This document shows, piece after piece, positions 36,088 through 43,498 of a DNA stretch of 53,702 bases; the first letter of the stretch is position 1, and each line of letters begins with the position of its first letter. Both the position numbers and the translations under genes were made by a program. The DNA is from an uncultured Ellagibacter sp. (lineage in GTDB: Bacteria; Actinomycetota; Coriobacteriia; Coriobacteriales; Eggerthellaceae). The notes under the pieces are model-generated. The model worked only from the letters and a program-made list of their open reading frames with translations, made no database searches and had not been told where the DNA came from. The stretch spans positions 1-53,702 of the forward strand of contig CAKUKU010000013.1 of the NCBI GenBank assembly GCA_934663775.1, read 5' to 3'.

Positions 36088-37131
36088 CTAGCAGCAACCT
36101 CCGCCGCAGCAGCCGCCACCGTCGACCGCGGGGGCGTTGCCGCAGCCCTCGTAGGGGCCGAAGTGGATGGAGCGATCGCCGAAGATCTCGAAGTACTTGC
36201 CGAAGCGCGTGTCCTGCACGTAGCTACAGGAATTGCCGCACACGTCGAGTCGCAGGTCCTTGAAGAAGCGATGGTGATCGTCCAGGTCGAAATAGTTCTC
36301 GCAGCCCTCGATGCCGCCACGGTAGATCGCGGTCTGGCCGTACTGTTCGCAGATGTCCTCCTGCGTGTCGGGCAGCTTGAACGCGCGGACCGTGCGCGAG
36401 CTGTACTGGATGTTGCCGACGAGCGCCTCGACCTCGGGATTGTCGATAGTGGCTGCCGACGAGCTCATATAGCGGAAGTCGACCCAGCCCACGCGCGACA
36501 TCATGCGGCGGAAGTCCTCGATGTACATGGCGCCACCGAGGCACTCGCCGAGAAGCGTCGGGTTCTCGTTGATTTCCTTGGGCACGCGGCGATCGGCGAA
36601 GATGTCGGAGAAGTACAGCTCGCCGCCGATCTTCAGCACGCGCCAGATTTCCTTGAAGACCTGCTCCTTCATGGGCGACAGGTTGATGACGCAGTTGGAG
36701 ATGACCACGTCGACCGACCCGTCGGGAATCGCAGAGAGGTCCTCGATGTAGCTCTCGACGAACTCGACGTTGTCGTAGAACTTCGCGGCCATTTCCGCCT
36801 GGTGGCTCTTGGCGAAGGCGAGTTGATCGGGGTTCATGTCGACGCCGATGACCTTGCCCTCAGGGCCGACGAGCTTGCTCGCCAAAAACACGTCGCGACC
36901 GGTGCCGCAGCCCAGATCGAGCACGGTGCAGCCCTCGAGCGCCGGCGGCAGCGGGCTTCCGCAACCGTAGAAGCGCGAGGTGATTTCCTCGGGAATCTCG
37001 GCCAGCGCGTCCTGGATGTAACGGGGCAAGCTGTCGGTGCCGCAGCTGCACGTGTGGGTGACCATCTCGCCGCCGTTGTCGATGGACATCTTGCTGTAAT
37101 ACTCTTTAACCTGCTCGCGGATATCGCTCAT
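36088..37131 (-). CDS. arsM: Arsenite S-adenosylmethionine methyltransferase ArsM
   Basis: 347 aa. SAM motif VLDLGCGTGRDVF (70-82). The three As(III)-binding cysteines of ArsM are identifiable as C57 (FYGCGSP), C147 (SNCVINL) and C197 (GECLGGA); the 50-residue spacing of the last two equals that in the algal CmArsM. A C-terminal domain of ~100 residues ends GGGCCGGGCC. ArsM turns As(III) into mono-, di- and trimethyl arsenicals. First gene of the minus-strand series, with its own promoter and operator-like palindrome. Just past its stop another GGCTGCTGCTAG occurs (Gly-Cys-Cys-stop in a shifted frame), suggesting a duplicated tail. Confidence 0.94.
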   Translation of the reverse strand: MSDIREQVKEYYSKMSIDNGGEMVTHTCSCGTDSLPRYIQDALAEIPEEITSRFYGCGSPLPPALEGCTVLDLGCGTGRDVFLASKLVGPEGKVIGVDMNPDQLAFAKSHQAEMAAKFYDNVEFVESYIEDLSAIPDGSVDVVISNCVINLSPMKEQVFKEIWRVLKIGGELYFSDIFADRRVPKEINENPTLLGECLGGAMYIEDFRRMMSRVGWVDFRYMSSSAATIDNPEVEALVGNIQYSSRTVRAFKLPDTQEDICEQYGQTAIYRGGIEGCENYFDLDDHHRFFKDLRLDVCGNSCSYVQDTRFGKYFEIFGDRSIHFGPYEGCGNAPAVDGGGCCGGGCC

Positions 37132-37179
37132 GGTTTCGCCTTTCTTTTGCGTACCAGCTTAGGCTGGAAGTCGTAATGT

Positions 37180-37212
37180 AAGATACTTTTACCAAGCAAC
37201 TATTGTCAATAG
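37180..37212 (-). promoter_or_regulatory. arsM promoter with overlapping palindrome
   Basis: On the minus strand TTGACA (37204-37209), an 18-bp spacer and TATCTT (37180-37185). A perfect palindrome CTATTG-T-CAATAG (37200-37212) covers the -35, as expected of a repressor operator. An ArsR-type repressor is the natural candidate, but none is encoded in the window. Confidence 0.65.
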
Positions 37213-37342
37213 TCCTATAAAGACCCGTTCGCATGAAAGCGCCTCGCCGACGACGGTTTTCGCCGTCTCGCTTCCCTAACTTGTTCTGCCGTGCTATCTC
37301 CTCCTTTTTCTGCCAAATCGCCGACACACAGGAAGGAGTCTT

Positions 37343-37363
37343 CTCAAGGAGGACCTCCTTGAG
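37343..37363. promoter_or_regulatory. 21-bp perfect palindrome between divergent operons
   Basis: CTCAAGGAGG and CCTCCTTGAG flank a single central A. The one-base loop rules out an RNA hairpin, so a dimeric DNA-binding protein is more likely. It lies midway between the arsM promoter and the plus-strand transporter promoter. A TATAAT follows at 37369-37374. Confidence 0.6.
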
Positions 37364-37481
37364 CCCACTATAATTCCTACCAAATAAGTAGATTTTCACG
37401 GTAATTCCGAGTGACTACTATAATTTTTCCGGCTCAAACGCTGTCCGCTTGATGAAAAATACAGACTACCAACCTTATTTG

Positions 37482-37525
37482 CTTAAATCTAATGATTGCA
37501 TCTGTGGTATATAACCAATTAGTAT
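37482..37525 (+). promoter_or_regulatory. Promoter of the NitT/TauT-type ABC operon
   Basis: TTGCAT (37496-37501), an 18-bp spacer and TAGTAT (37520-37525) lie 45 bp before the ATG. The CTTAAATCTAATGATTGC motif at 37482-37499 overlaps the -35 and recurs upstream of the PhnD-like gene. A second TATAAT is at 37419-37424 with TTCACG 18 bp upstream. Confidence 0.45.
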
Positions 37526-37569
37526 GAATTTTAGGGAGCAAACTTTACTTACCCCAAGGAGGACCCCAA

Positions 37570-38748
37570 ATGACCCAACTCACCCACGACCTTTCCCGCC
37601 GCACCTTCGTCAAGGGCGCGGCAGCGGCCGGCGCGCTTGCCGGCATCGCGGCCTTGGGCGGCTGTGCAAGCGAAAGCAAGTCGGACGCAAAATCTGACGA
37701 CAAGCAGGCCGAAACCCCCGAGAGCAAGTACGACAACACGATCTCGAGCGACACCGAGGACCTCAACATCGTGCTTCTGGGTAAGGACTCGAAAATCGCC
37801 GCCATCATCTTGGCCCTCAAGAAGGGCTACTACGAAGAGGAGAAGCTCAACGTTGCCACGCAAGTCGTATCGGGCGGCTTCCCCGAGGCAATGCCTGCGC
37901 TTTCCAACGGCACCGCCGACGTGCTCCCCTTCGGTTCCATCCCTTCCTGCACCTACATCGGACAGGGCGATGACCTGGTCATCTTCGGCGGCACCGTGGC
38001 TGACGGCTCGGAGTGCGTCACGCTCATCGAGAACAAGGACTCCTACAAGAAGCCCGAGGACTTTAAGGGGAAGAGGATTGGTTGCTTCCGCATGGAAACC
38101 GGCCACATGATCACCAAGAGCTGGCTGCGCGAAAACGGCATCGAGGATGGCAAGGACGTGGAGTTCATCCTGCTGGAAAGCTCGGCCGCCGAAGTCGCCG
38201 CAGTTGAAAACGGCGAGATCGACATGTGCTTCGTGAACAGCGGATACGGCTACGTCGCCACGCAGGGCGGCAAATGCGCCATCGCGTTTCGTCCCAACGA
38301 GCTGACGGGCAAGGAGTTCCCCTGCTGCCGCCAGACCACGAATCGCAAGGCGTTCGAAGAGAAGCGCTCGGCCCTCATCAAGTTCGAAATCGCGAATCTG
38401 CGCGCTCTCTACGACATCGAGAACGACCATACGGGCACCATCGCGACCATCGTGGATTACTCCGGCCAGCCCGAGGAGTACATCGAGAACATCACGTACG
38501 GCAAGGGCGACTACGTTGCCGCGATGAAGTTCGAGATGGACCCCTACACCGACGACGTGAAGGCATTCTACGGCGACATGGTCGACAACGGCGACATCGA
38601 CGACACCAACAAGGAGCTCATCGTCGAGCACATGGACTCCACGATTTACAAGGCGGCTCTCGATGCGCTTATCGAGCGCGGCGAGCACAAGGACTTCTAC
38701 GAGAAGCTCGCGACGGAGTACAAGAAGCACAACACGCTCGGCGTCTAA
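37570..38748 (+). CDS. NitT/TauT-type substrate-binding lipoprotein
   Basis: 392 aa. Tat-like SRRTFVKG (9-16) and lipobox LGGC (Cys32). The mature part is an SsuA/NMT1-like two-lobed fold: LNIVLLGKDSKIAAIILALKKGYYEEEKLNVATQVVSGGFPEAMPALSNGTADVLPFGS, then RIGCFRMETGHMITKSWLRENGIEDGKDVEF. Members bind nitrate, sulfonates, pyrimidine precursors or similar. Here a CC pair (EFPCC) near residue 257 is notable. A perfect AAGGAGG precedes ATG 37570. First gene of a four-gene operon divergent from arsM. Confidence 0.9.
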   Translation: MTQLTHDLSRRTFVKGAAAAGALAGIAALGGCASESKSDAKSDDKQAETPESKYDNTISSDTEDLNIVLLGKDSKIAAIILALKKGYYEEEKLNVATQVVSGGFPEAMPALSNGTADVLPFGSIPSCTYIGQGDDLVIFGGTVADGSECVTLIENKDSYKKPEDFKGKRIGCFRMETGHMITKSWLRENGIEDGKDVEFILLESSAAEVAAVENGEIDMCFVNSGYGYVATQGGKCAIAFRPNELTGKEFPCCRQTTNRKAFEEKRSALIKFEIANLRALYDIENDHTGTIATIVDYSGQPEEYIENITYGKGDYVAAMKFEMDPYTDDVKAFYGDMVDNGDIDDTNKELIVEHMDSTIYKAALDALIERGEHKDFYEKLATEYKKHNTLGV

Positions 38749-38767
38749 AGTTCGCGCTTTCTTCCAC

Positions 38768-38803
38768 TGCGCCTGCGGCATGCTCCCCGCAGGCGCATAT
38801 TTT
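38768..38803 (+). terminator. Terminator/attenuator between binding protein and ATPase genes
   Basis: TGCGCCTGCGG (38768-38778) pairs perfectly with CCGCAGGCGCA (38787-38797), followed by TATTTT. Placed inside the operon, it would give partial read-through, so that the binding protein is made in excess over the membrane parts. Confidence 0.75.
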
Positions 38804-38816
38804 ATAAGGAACCTTA

Positions 38817-39605
38817 ATGCCTGCAATATCTTTCCAAAACGTCAGCTATTCGTATATCGACAACAACGAGTCGTTCCTAGCGATTGAGGACGTCAACCTC
38901 GACATCGCCGATGGTGAGTTCGTCTGTTTGGTCGGCCATTCGGGCTGCGGCAAGTCAACCCTGCTGTCCCTGCTCGCAGGCTTATCGATGCCAACAACAG
39001 GGCAGATTCTCATCGACGGCAAGCCGGTGGTCGGCCCCGGTCCCGACCGTTCGATCGTGTTCCAGAGCTACTCGCTGTTCCCTTGGCAGACCGCGCTTAA
39101 AAACGTCGTGTTCTCAATCCGTCAAACGAGCAGGAACTTCACGAAGGAGCAGGCACGCGTGCGCGCTATCGAGCTGCTCGCCCAAGTCGGCATCGAGGAC
39201 GCAGCGAATCGCTACCCCTTCCAGCTTTCGGGTGGCATGCGGCAGCGCGTGGCGATCGCCCGTGCGCTCGCGATCGATGCGCCCACGATGCTTCTCGACG
39301 AGCCGTTCGGCGCCCTCGATCCGCTCATTCGCGGCAAATTACAGGAGCTGCTGCTGCGCCTATGGCGCGAGGGCGAGGGCTGCTGCAAGACGGCGGTGTT
39401 CGTCACACATGACATCGACGAGGCGCTGATCCTCGCCGACCGCATCGTGTTCATGGAGCCGCGGCACATCATCCGCACCTTCGAGCTTCCCGAAGATCGA
39501 GACCGCAGCGCCGAGGCAATCGTCGAAGACGGGCGTCTGCGCGATATAAAGCACGAGGTCATGGAACTGTTTGATGCCACTGCGACGGGAAAGGAGGAGC
39601 GCTGA
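38817..39605 (+). CDS. NitT/TauT-type ABC transporter ATPase
   Basis: 262 aa. Walker A GHSGCGKST, Q-loop IVFQSYSLFPWQTALKNV (SsuB/TauB type), signature LSGGMRQR, Walker B MLLDEPFGALDP, H-loop FVTHDIDEA. The stop overlaps the permease start by one base (TGATG). Confidence 0.93.
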   Translation: MPAISFQNVSYSYIDNNESFLAIEDVNLDIADGEFVCLVGHSGCGKSTLLSLLAGLSMPTTGQILIDGKPVVGPGPDRSIVFQSYSLFPWQTALKNVVFSIRQTSRNFTKEQARVRAIELLAQVGIEDAANRYPFQLSGGMRQRVAIARALAIDAPTMLLDEPFGALDPLIRGKLQELLLRLWREGEGCCKTAVFVTHDIDEALILADRIVFMEPRHIIRTFELPEDRDRSAEAIVEDGRLRDIKHEVMELFDATATGKEER

Positions 39606-40630
39606 TGCCGTTCGGGAAAAAGCCTGCCGCGGGTGATCGCGACCCCCGCCCCGCCGAAGGCGCAAGCGGGTGCGCTGCCGAGGGCAATGTTGCAGCGGCG
39701 CCCACTCAGACGAAAAGCCTGGCGCGCCAGGTGCTCACCGTATCGTTCATTCTGGCGAATATCCTGTTCATAGCACTCCTCGTGGCAATCGCCGTCCCCG
39801 GCAAGGTCCACCCGAAAACGAGCGTCCCCTTCTACGTCGCCGCGGCGATTATCGAGGCGCTGTTCTTATGGCGCTACTTCGCAGGCGGGCGGAAGCGCTC
39901 GACGTGCCATATCGCGATTGTCGTGTTTGCGCTGCTCATCGTGTGGGAAATCGTGTCGACCGACTTAAAGCTCACGCACCCGGTGCTCATCCCCAACCCC
40001 GAGAACGTCTTCGCCGTGTTCCCCGCGCGATGGGAGGAGCTCCTCAAGAACGTAACGTCGTCGATGATCCTGCTCGCAGAGGGCTTCATCACCTCGCTTA
40101 TCGCCGGCAACATCATTGGGCTATTCGTGGGATGGATGCCCAAGGTGCGCGAAGCGGTCTACCCCATCGCGCACGTGCTCGCTCCCGTGCCGGCCATCGT
40201 GTTCGCGCCGTATCTCGTGATGCTTTTGCCCTCGTTTAAAGCCGCGGCCGTCGCCGTCATCTTCCTCGGCATCTTCTGGCCGACGCTTCTGAACACCATC
40301 CTGCGCGTGGAATCCATGGACAAGCATATCGTAGACTCGGCGCGCATGATGGGGCTGTCCACGCCCACAATGATCTTCCGCGTGCTTTTGCCGTACATGT
40401 ATCCGACCGTAGCCACCGGCCTGAAAACGCAGCTGCCGACCGCCATGTTGATGTTGGTCATGGCCGAGATGTACGGAGCCACGAGCGGGCTGGGGTATTT
40501 CGTCATCAACTACACGAACTACGCGAACTACACGAACGTCGTCGCGGGCATTATCATGGTCGGGATCGTTGTCACCGTTTTGGACTTTTTGGTGGGACTG
40601 CTCGTCCGCAAGACGGTGAAGTGGAGCTAG
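39605..40630 (+). CDS. NitT/TauT-type ABC transporter permease
   Basis: 341 aa with about seven to eight membrane segments. The first ~40 residues are a charged Ala/Pro/Gly-rich tail and two extra N-terminal helices follow. The BPD_transp_1 core has the EAA loop DKHIVDSARMMGLSTPTMIFRVLLPYMYPTVATGLKTQLPTAMLMLVMAEMYGATSGLGYFVI. A single permease would form a homodimer. Confidence 0.92.
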   Translation: MPFGKKPAAGDRDPRPAEGASGCAAEGNVAAAPTQTKSLARQVLTVSFILANILFIALLVAIAVPGKVHPKTSVPFYVAAAIIEALFLWRYFAGGRKRSTCHIAIVVFALLIVWEIVSTDLKLTHPVLIPNPENVFAVFPARWEELLKNVTSSMILLAEGFITSLIAGNIIGLFVGWMPKVREAVYPIAHVLAPVPAIVFAPYLVMLLPSFKAAAVAVIFLGIFWPTLLNTILRVESMDKHIVDSARMMGLSTPTMIFRVLLPYMYPTVATGLKTQLPTAMLMLVMAEMYGATSGLGYFVINYTNYANYTNVVAGIIMVGIVVTVLDFLVGLLVRKTVKWS

Positions 40631-40656
40631 CCTGATAAAGGCGAGAGAGGGGATTT

Positions 40657-41361
40657 ATGTCAGCAGGAAAGGGAATCTGCCTGGTGTGCGGGGAGCCGCT
40701 TGCGTACTTCGAGGAAGCCCAGGAGGTTACCTGTCAGATTTGCGGCAAGAAGGAGACAGGGCATTCCGTCTGCGTCGAGGGCCACTACGTGTGCGACGCG
40801 TGCCATCGCGCGGGCGGGGTCGAGCACATCATGGCCGTATGCCGCGAGACCGACTCGAAGAACCCCATCCGCATCGCGCAGAAGATCATGAGCGACAAGT
40901 CGATCTACCCGAACGGGCCTGAGCACCACACGCTCATCGGGGCCTCGCTCATGGCTGCCTACAGAAACGCCGGCGGCGACATCAATCTGGAAAAAGCGCT
41001 CGCCGAGCTGCAGAAACGCTCGCTTTTGGTGCCAGGCGGCACCTGCGGGTTCTGGGGTACGTGCGGTGCCGCGACGAGCGCCGGGCAGTGGTGGTCGATC
41101 GTTTCCGGGTCGACGCCCATGACGCGCGACCCCTGGGCGCAAACGCAGCGCTTGACCTCGCGCATCTTGGGGAAGCTCGCCGATTTGGGAGGCCCGCGCT
41201 GCTGCAAGCGCACGGGATTCACGGCCATCCTCGAGGGCGCCGCCTACGCCAAGGAGCTTCACGGCATAGAAATGGAGCTGCCCGAGCGCGTGATCTGCGC
41301 CTTCCACACGCGCAACGCCGAGTGCTTGAAAGAGGAGTGCCCTTACTACCCCGGGGAATAG
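40657..41361 (+). CDS. Cysteine-rich DUF5714-like protein
   Basis: 234 aa, cytoplasmic. The N-terminal zinc ribbon is CLVCGEPLAYFEEAQEVTCQICGKKETGHSVCVEGHYVCDACH. The core has LVPGGTCGFWGTCGAATSAGQWW and GGPRCCKRTGF, and the tail CAFHTRNAECLKEECPYYP holds four more cysteines. The pattern fits DUF5714, a family without an assigned activity as far as I know. It begins 26 bp after the permease stop with GAGAGGGG upstream, so it belongs to the ABC operon. It may process the imported compound (inference). Confidence 0.75.
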   Translation: MSAGKGICLVCGEPLAYFEEAQEVTCQICGKKETGHSVCVEGHYVCDACHRAGGVEHIMAVCRETDSKNPIRIAQKIMSDKSIYPNGPEHHTLIGASLMAAYRNAGGDINLEKALAELQKRSLLVPGGTCGFWGTCGAATSAGQWWSIVSGSTPMTRDPWAQTQRLTSRILGKLADLGGPRCCKRTGFTAILEGAAYAKELHGIEMELPERVICAFHTRNAECLKEECPYYPGE

Positions 41362-41496
41362 GGGCCGCCGCATATCGGCGGAGCCCAGAAGGCGCACCCC
41401 AGCGCAGTTCGGGGACACACTTACGCAAATCGCATCCCCAGGCTGCGCCGAGGTGCCCCCCCTGCACGAGCGAGAGGTGAGCCCGCTTATCCAGGT

Positions 41497-41605
41497 TTTG
41501 CTAGACTCAATTCGCCCCAGCCTTGCTAGGAGCGACTCGACCCGGCAAAGCTTGACTCAGCCCAGCCCGATCTAGTACGGCTTGGCTCGGTTCGCCCTTT
41601 CAAGC
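41497..41605. repeat. Degenerate short repeats downstream of the ABC operon
   Basis: TTGCTAGACTC, GAGCGACTCGACCC, CTTGACTCAGCCC and CTTGGCTCGG succeed one another at 25-30-bp steps. They share (C/G)ACTC or GGCTC cores and CTAG. The unit is poorly conserved and the origin unclear. Confidence 0.35.
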
Positions 41606-41635
41606 GCTTCCAAGCATTTCAAACGGCAACTCGAT

Positions 41636-41821
41636 AAAAAGTGGTCACGAATTCGAGTTGTGCGCATTCGAGGCCAAGTCTGTACGCAAATCAGGGTCGT
41701 CTCACATCAATTTAATACCCATATTAAACGAAATTGTGGCATAACTGTCATGCCTTTACGCCCATTCCCGACTTCACCGACGGCGCAAATGCGCATAACT
41801 CGAATTCGTGACCAACTTTTT
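41636..41821. repeat. Long inverted-repeat element, copy B (near-perfect 31-bp arms)
   Basis: The left arm 41636-41666 (AAAAAGTGGTCACGAATT, CGAGTTGTGCGCA) and right arm 41790-41821 are inverted copies differing by one inserted base and one transition. The 123-bp centre is AT-rich, with a small perfect hairpin TTTAAT-ACCCAT-ATTAAA (about 41711-41728). Like copy A it lies between converging genes (DUF5714-like and nikR). GCATTTCAAACG at 41614-41625 outside the left arm matches copy A's outer motif, and CGTTTGA at 41831-41837 lies outside the right arm. Confidence 0.85.
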
Positions 41822-41845
41822 GCAATCCTGCGTTTGAGTGAGCCG

Positions 41846-42268
41846 TTAGAAGGCTCCATCAACCGTCGTTACGACCAAGCGGCCGTTTTTCACGCCCTTC
41901 GTGCCGAGGATCAGGTTCGCGATGGTTTGCACGAGCCCCGTCTCGCCGCGAAGGATCACCACTTCCATGCAGTGATGGTGGTCGAGATGCACATGCAGGG
42001 TGGACACGATGTTCTCGAAGTAATCGTGCTGAATGTCGTGCAGCTTTTCCTGCACGTCGGACGCATGATGGTCGAACACGATCGTCAGCGTGCCCATCAC
42101 TTCCGTGCCGGGCGTCGCGCACTCGTCCACGACAAGCGCGTCGCGCACCAGGTCGCGCACCACTTCGCTGCGGTTTTTCGCCAGGCCGCGGCGCGCGACC
42201 AGCTGGTCGAAGCGCATCAGGAGCTCCTCGGGCATTGCGACCGAGAAGCGCATGAGGTCGTTGCTCAT
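41846..42268 (-). CDS. nikR: Nickel-responsive regulator NikR
   Basis: 140 aa. An N-terminal ribbon-helix-helix (RFSVAMPEELLMRFDQLVARRGLAKNRSEVVRDLVRDALV) is followed by the ACT-like metal domain. The nickel ligands are visible in the HVHLDHHHCMEV block and an upstream FDHH. NikR represses nickel uptake or nickel-enzyme genes when Ni(II) is bound. Preceded 11 bp upstream by an 84-aa gene, so they form an operon. hypE in the same window supports nickel-hydrogenase metabolism. Confidence 0.95.
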   Translation of the reverse strand: MSNDLMRFSVAMPEELLMRFDQLVARRGLAKNRSEVVRDLVRDALVVDECATPGTEVMGTLTIVFDHHASDVQEKLHDIQHDYFENIVSTLHVHLDHHHCMEVVILRGETGLVQTIANLILGTKGVKNGRLVVTTVDGAF

Positions 42269-42279
42269 GGGCTAGCCGC

Positions 42280-42534
42280 TTACACCAGGTTCACAGTAAC
42301 GCCGGGAGCGTTCTCTGCGTCGTCCTCAAGCGCGTCTTTCGCCTCGTCGAGCATGGCACGCACGTCGTCGAGCAGCGCCTGCACGTTGTGAAGCTTCTCG
42401 TTCGTCTGCGCGAAGCCGGCATCCCCCGCCTGATGGGCGAGCGTGTGAGCCCAGCGGCGCTCCAGCTTGATGTGGTCGTCGATCTGGTCGATCATCTGGG
42501 AAAACTGCCCCGTGTTAACGCCATTCGTGCACAT
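42280..42534 (-). CDS. 84-aa helical hypothetical protein upstream of nikR
   Basis: Reads MCTNGVNTGQFSQMIDQIDD, then mostly amphipathic helix with His residues (HIKLERRWAHTLAHQ), and ends DAENAPGVTVNLV. No membrane segment. ATG 42534 has GAAGGAGG six bases upstream; a longer frame is rejected. Being the first gene of the nikR operon suggests a nickel-related role, perhaps metal binding. I do not recognise the family. Confidence 0.7.
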   Translation of the reverse strand: MCTNGVNTGQFSQMIDQIDDHIKLERRWAHTLAHQAGDAGFAQTNEKLHNVQALLDDVRAMLDEAKDALEDDAENAPGVTVNLV

Positions 42535-42657
42535 ATGCGGCCTCCTTCGCCTGCGCCGGGTGGGCGCGCCCTTTGCGCGCAATCGCGAACCCGACACCTT
42601 GTTTCTTGCTATTATGAACCCAGATATACCCCTTGGGACAACGCGCACGGGAGCGGT

Positions 42658-43122
42658 GTGAAAGAAATCACAAAAAGTAGCATTTACGAGGCAAGCAGCA
42701 CGGAAGTTTGGGAGCTGTATTCCGATTACGTGTCGGGGTCCCGCACGACGCTCGCTTGCGCGATCGGCGGCCATGGGGCGAGCGACGCCGCGCGGCATGC
42801 GCTCGAAAGCTCGATGGCCGCACTCGGCTACGGAGATGCCGTGGCGTTCGCCACGCTGAGCGCCGACGACATCGCCTTGAGCGACAGCGACCTGTTCAAC
42901 CTAGTAGAAGGCATCGATCCGCTCGTCATCGTGGCGGCGGATGCCCTGGCGGCGGCACGGCTCTCGCGCGCCTATCGGCAAGACGTCCCCACCGACGACG
43001 CCTGCCGCATCTTCTGCCGCAGCGCCGTAGCGTTCAAGGATCTGGAAAGCATGCTCGCGACGCCCGAGGGCAAGCAGCGCGCCTGGGCCCTGCTGAAAAA
43101 GCTACCTCGCTTGGGAAAATAG
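42658..43122 (+). CDS. 154-aa hypothetical protein
   Basis: GTG 42658 starts MKEITKSSIYEASSTEVWELYSDYVSGSRTTLACAIGG (first residue read as Met). A mixed alpha/beta region follows with EGIDPLVIVAADALAAARLSRAY (a Rossmann-like strand and helix), and the tail is basic (LLKKLPRLGK). A -10-like TATTAT lies at 42610-42615. It diverges from the nikR operon. The length and even composition argue for a real cytoplasmic protein; no family recognised. Confidence 0.65.
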   Translation: MKEITKSSIYEASSTEVWELYSDYVSGSRTTLACAIGGHGASDAARHALESSMAALGYGDAVAFATLSADDIALSDSDLFNLVEGIDPLVIVAADALAAARLSRAYRQDVPTDDACRIFCRSAVAFKDLESMLATPEGKQRAWALLKKLPRLGK

Positions 43123-43312
43123 CACGCCTGGCAATCCGTCGCGCCCCACGTCGCCACTGTCGCGGCCGTCGGCGGCTCGCCCGCTCCCGATCGTCGGCAC
43201 ACCTTCGCAACCTTCGCTGGAGCAATCAGTCCGCATAGCGCATACGCCGCAGCCCATGCGCTTGTTCGCATGCGGGCGCAAGCTACGGCCGCGAATTTTC
43301 CCCAACAACGAG

Positions 43313-43339
43313 AAAAGGCCGCGGGGGAGGCGGCCTTTT
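43313..43339. terminator. Bidirectional terminator
   Basis: AAAAGGCCGC and GCGGCCTTTT form a perfect 10-bp stem around 7 nt, with T-runs on both strands. It lies between the converging 154-aa gene and the surface-protein gene. Confidence 0.85.
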
Positions 43340-43448
43340 ACTCGGACGAGTGGGAGTGAGGAGAAATCTTTGGAACGACTTGAAGAATACCCCTTGAATT
43401 ATTCACAGTCAAGAATATATTTGCTTTTAGCATAATGTGAAACACTTT

Positions 43449-43487
43449 GGGGCGAAGCGTCCCACAAGCGGCAAGACGCTTCGCCCC
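43449..43487 (-). terminator. 13-bp hairpin just past the surface-protein gene
   Basis: GGGGCGAAGCGTC and GACGCTTCGCCCC are perfect complements around a 13-nt loop, 11 bp after the stop of the surface-protein gene. Little T-run follows. The rest of 43123-43498 has no gene. Confidence 0.7.
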
Positions 43488-43498
43488 GCAATCACCCT

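Noticed and set aside
37106..37399. 97-codon minus-strand frame upstream of arsM
   Set aside because: It covers the promoter and both palindromes, has no ribosome-binding site or family resemblance, and overlaps the arsM start out of frame.
25911..41821. Composite transposon bounded by inverted-repeat elements A and B
   Set aside because: The segment between them holds ordinary co-oriented gene sets and no transposase. Each element is internally symmetric and a third copy lies far outside.
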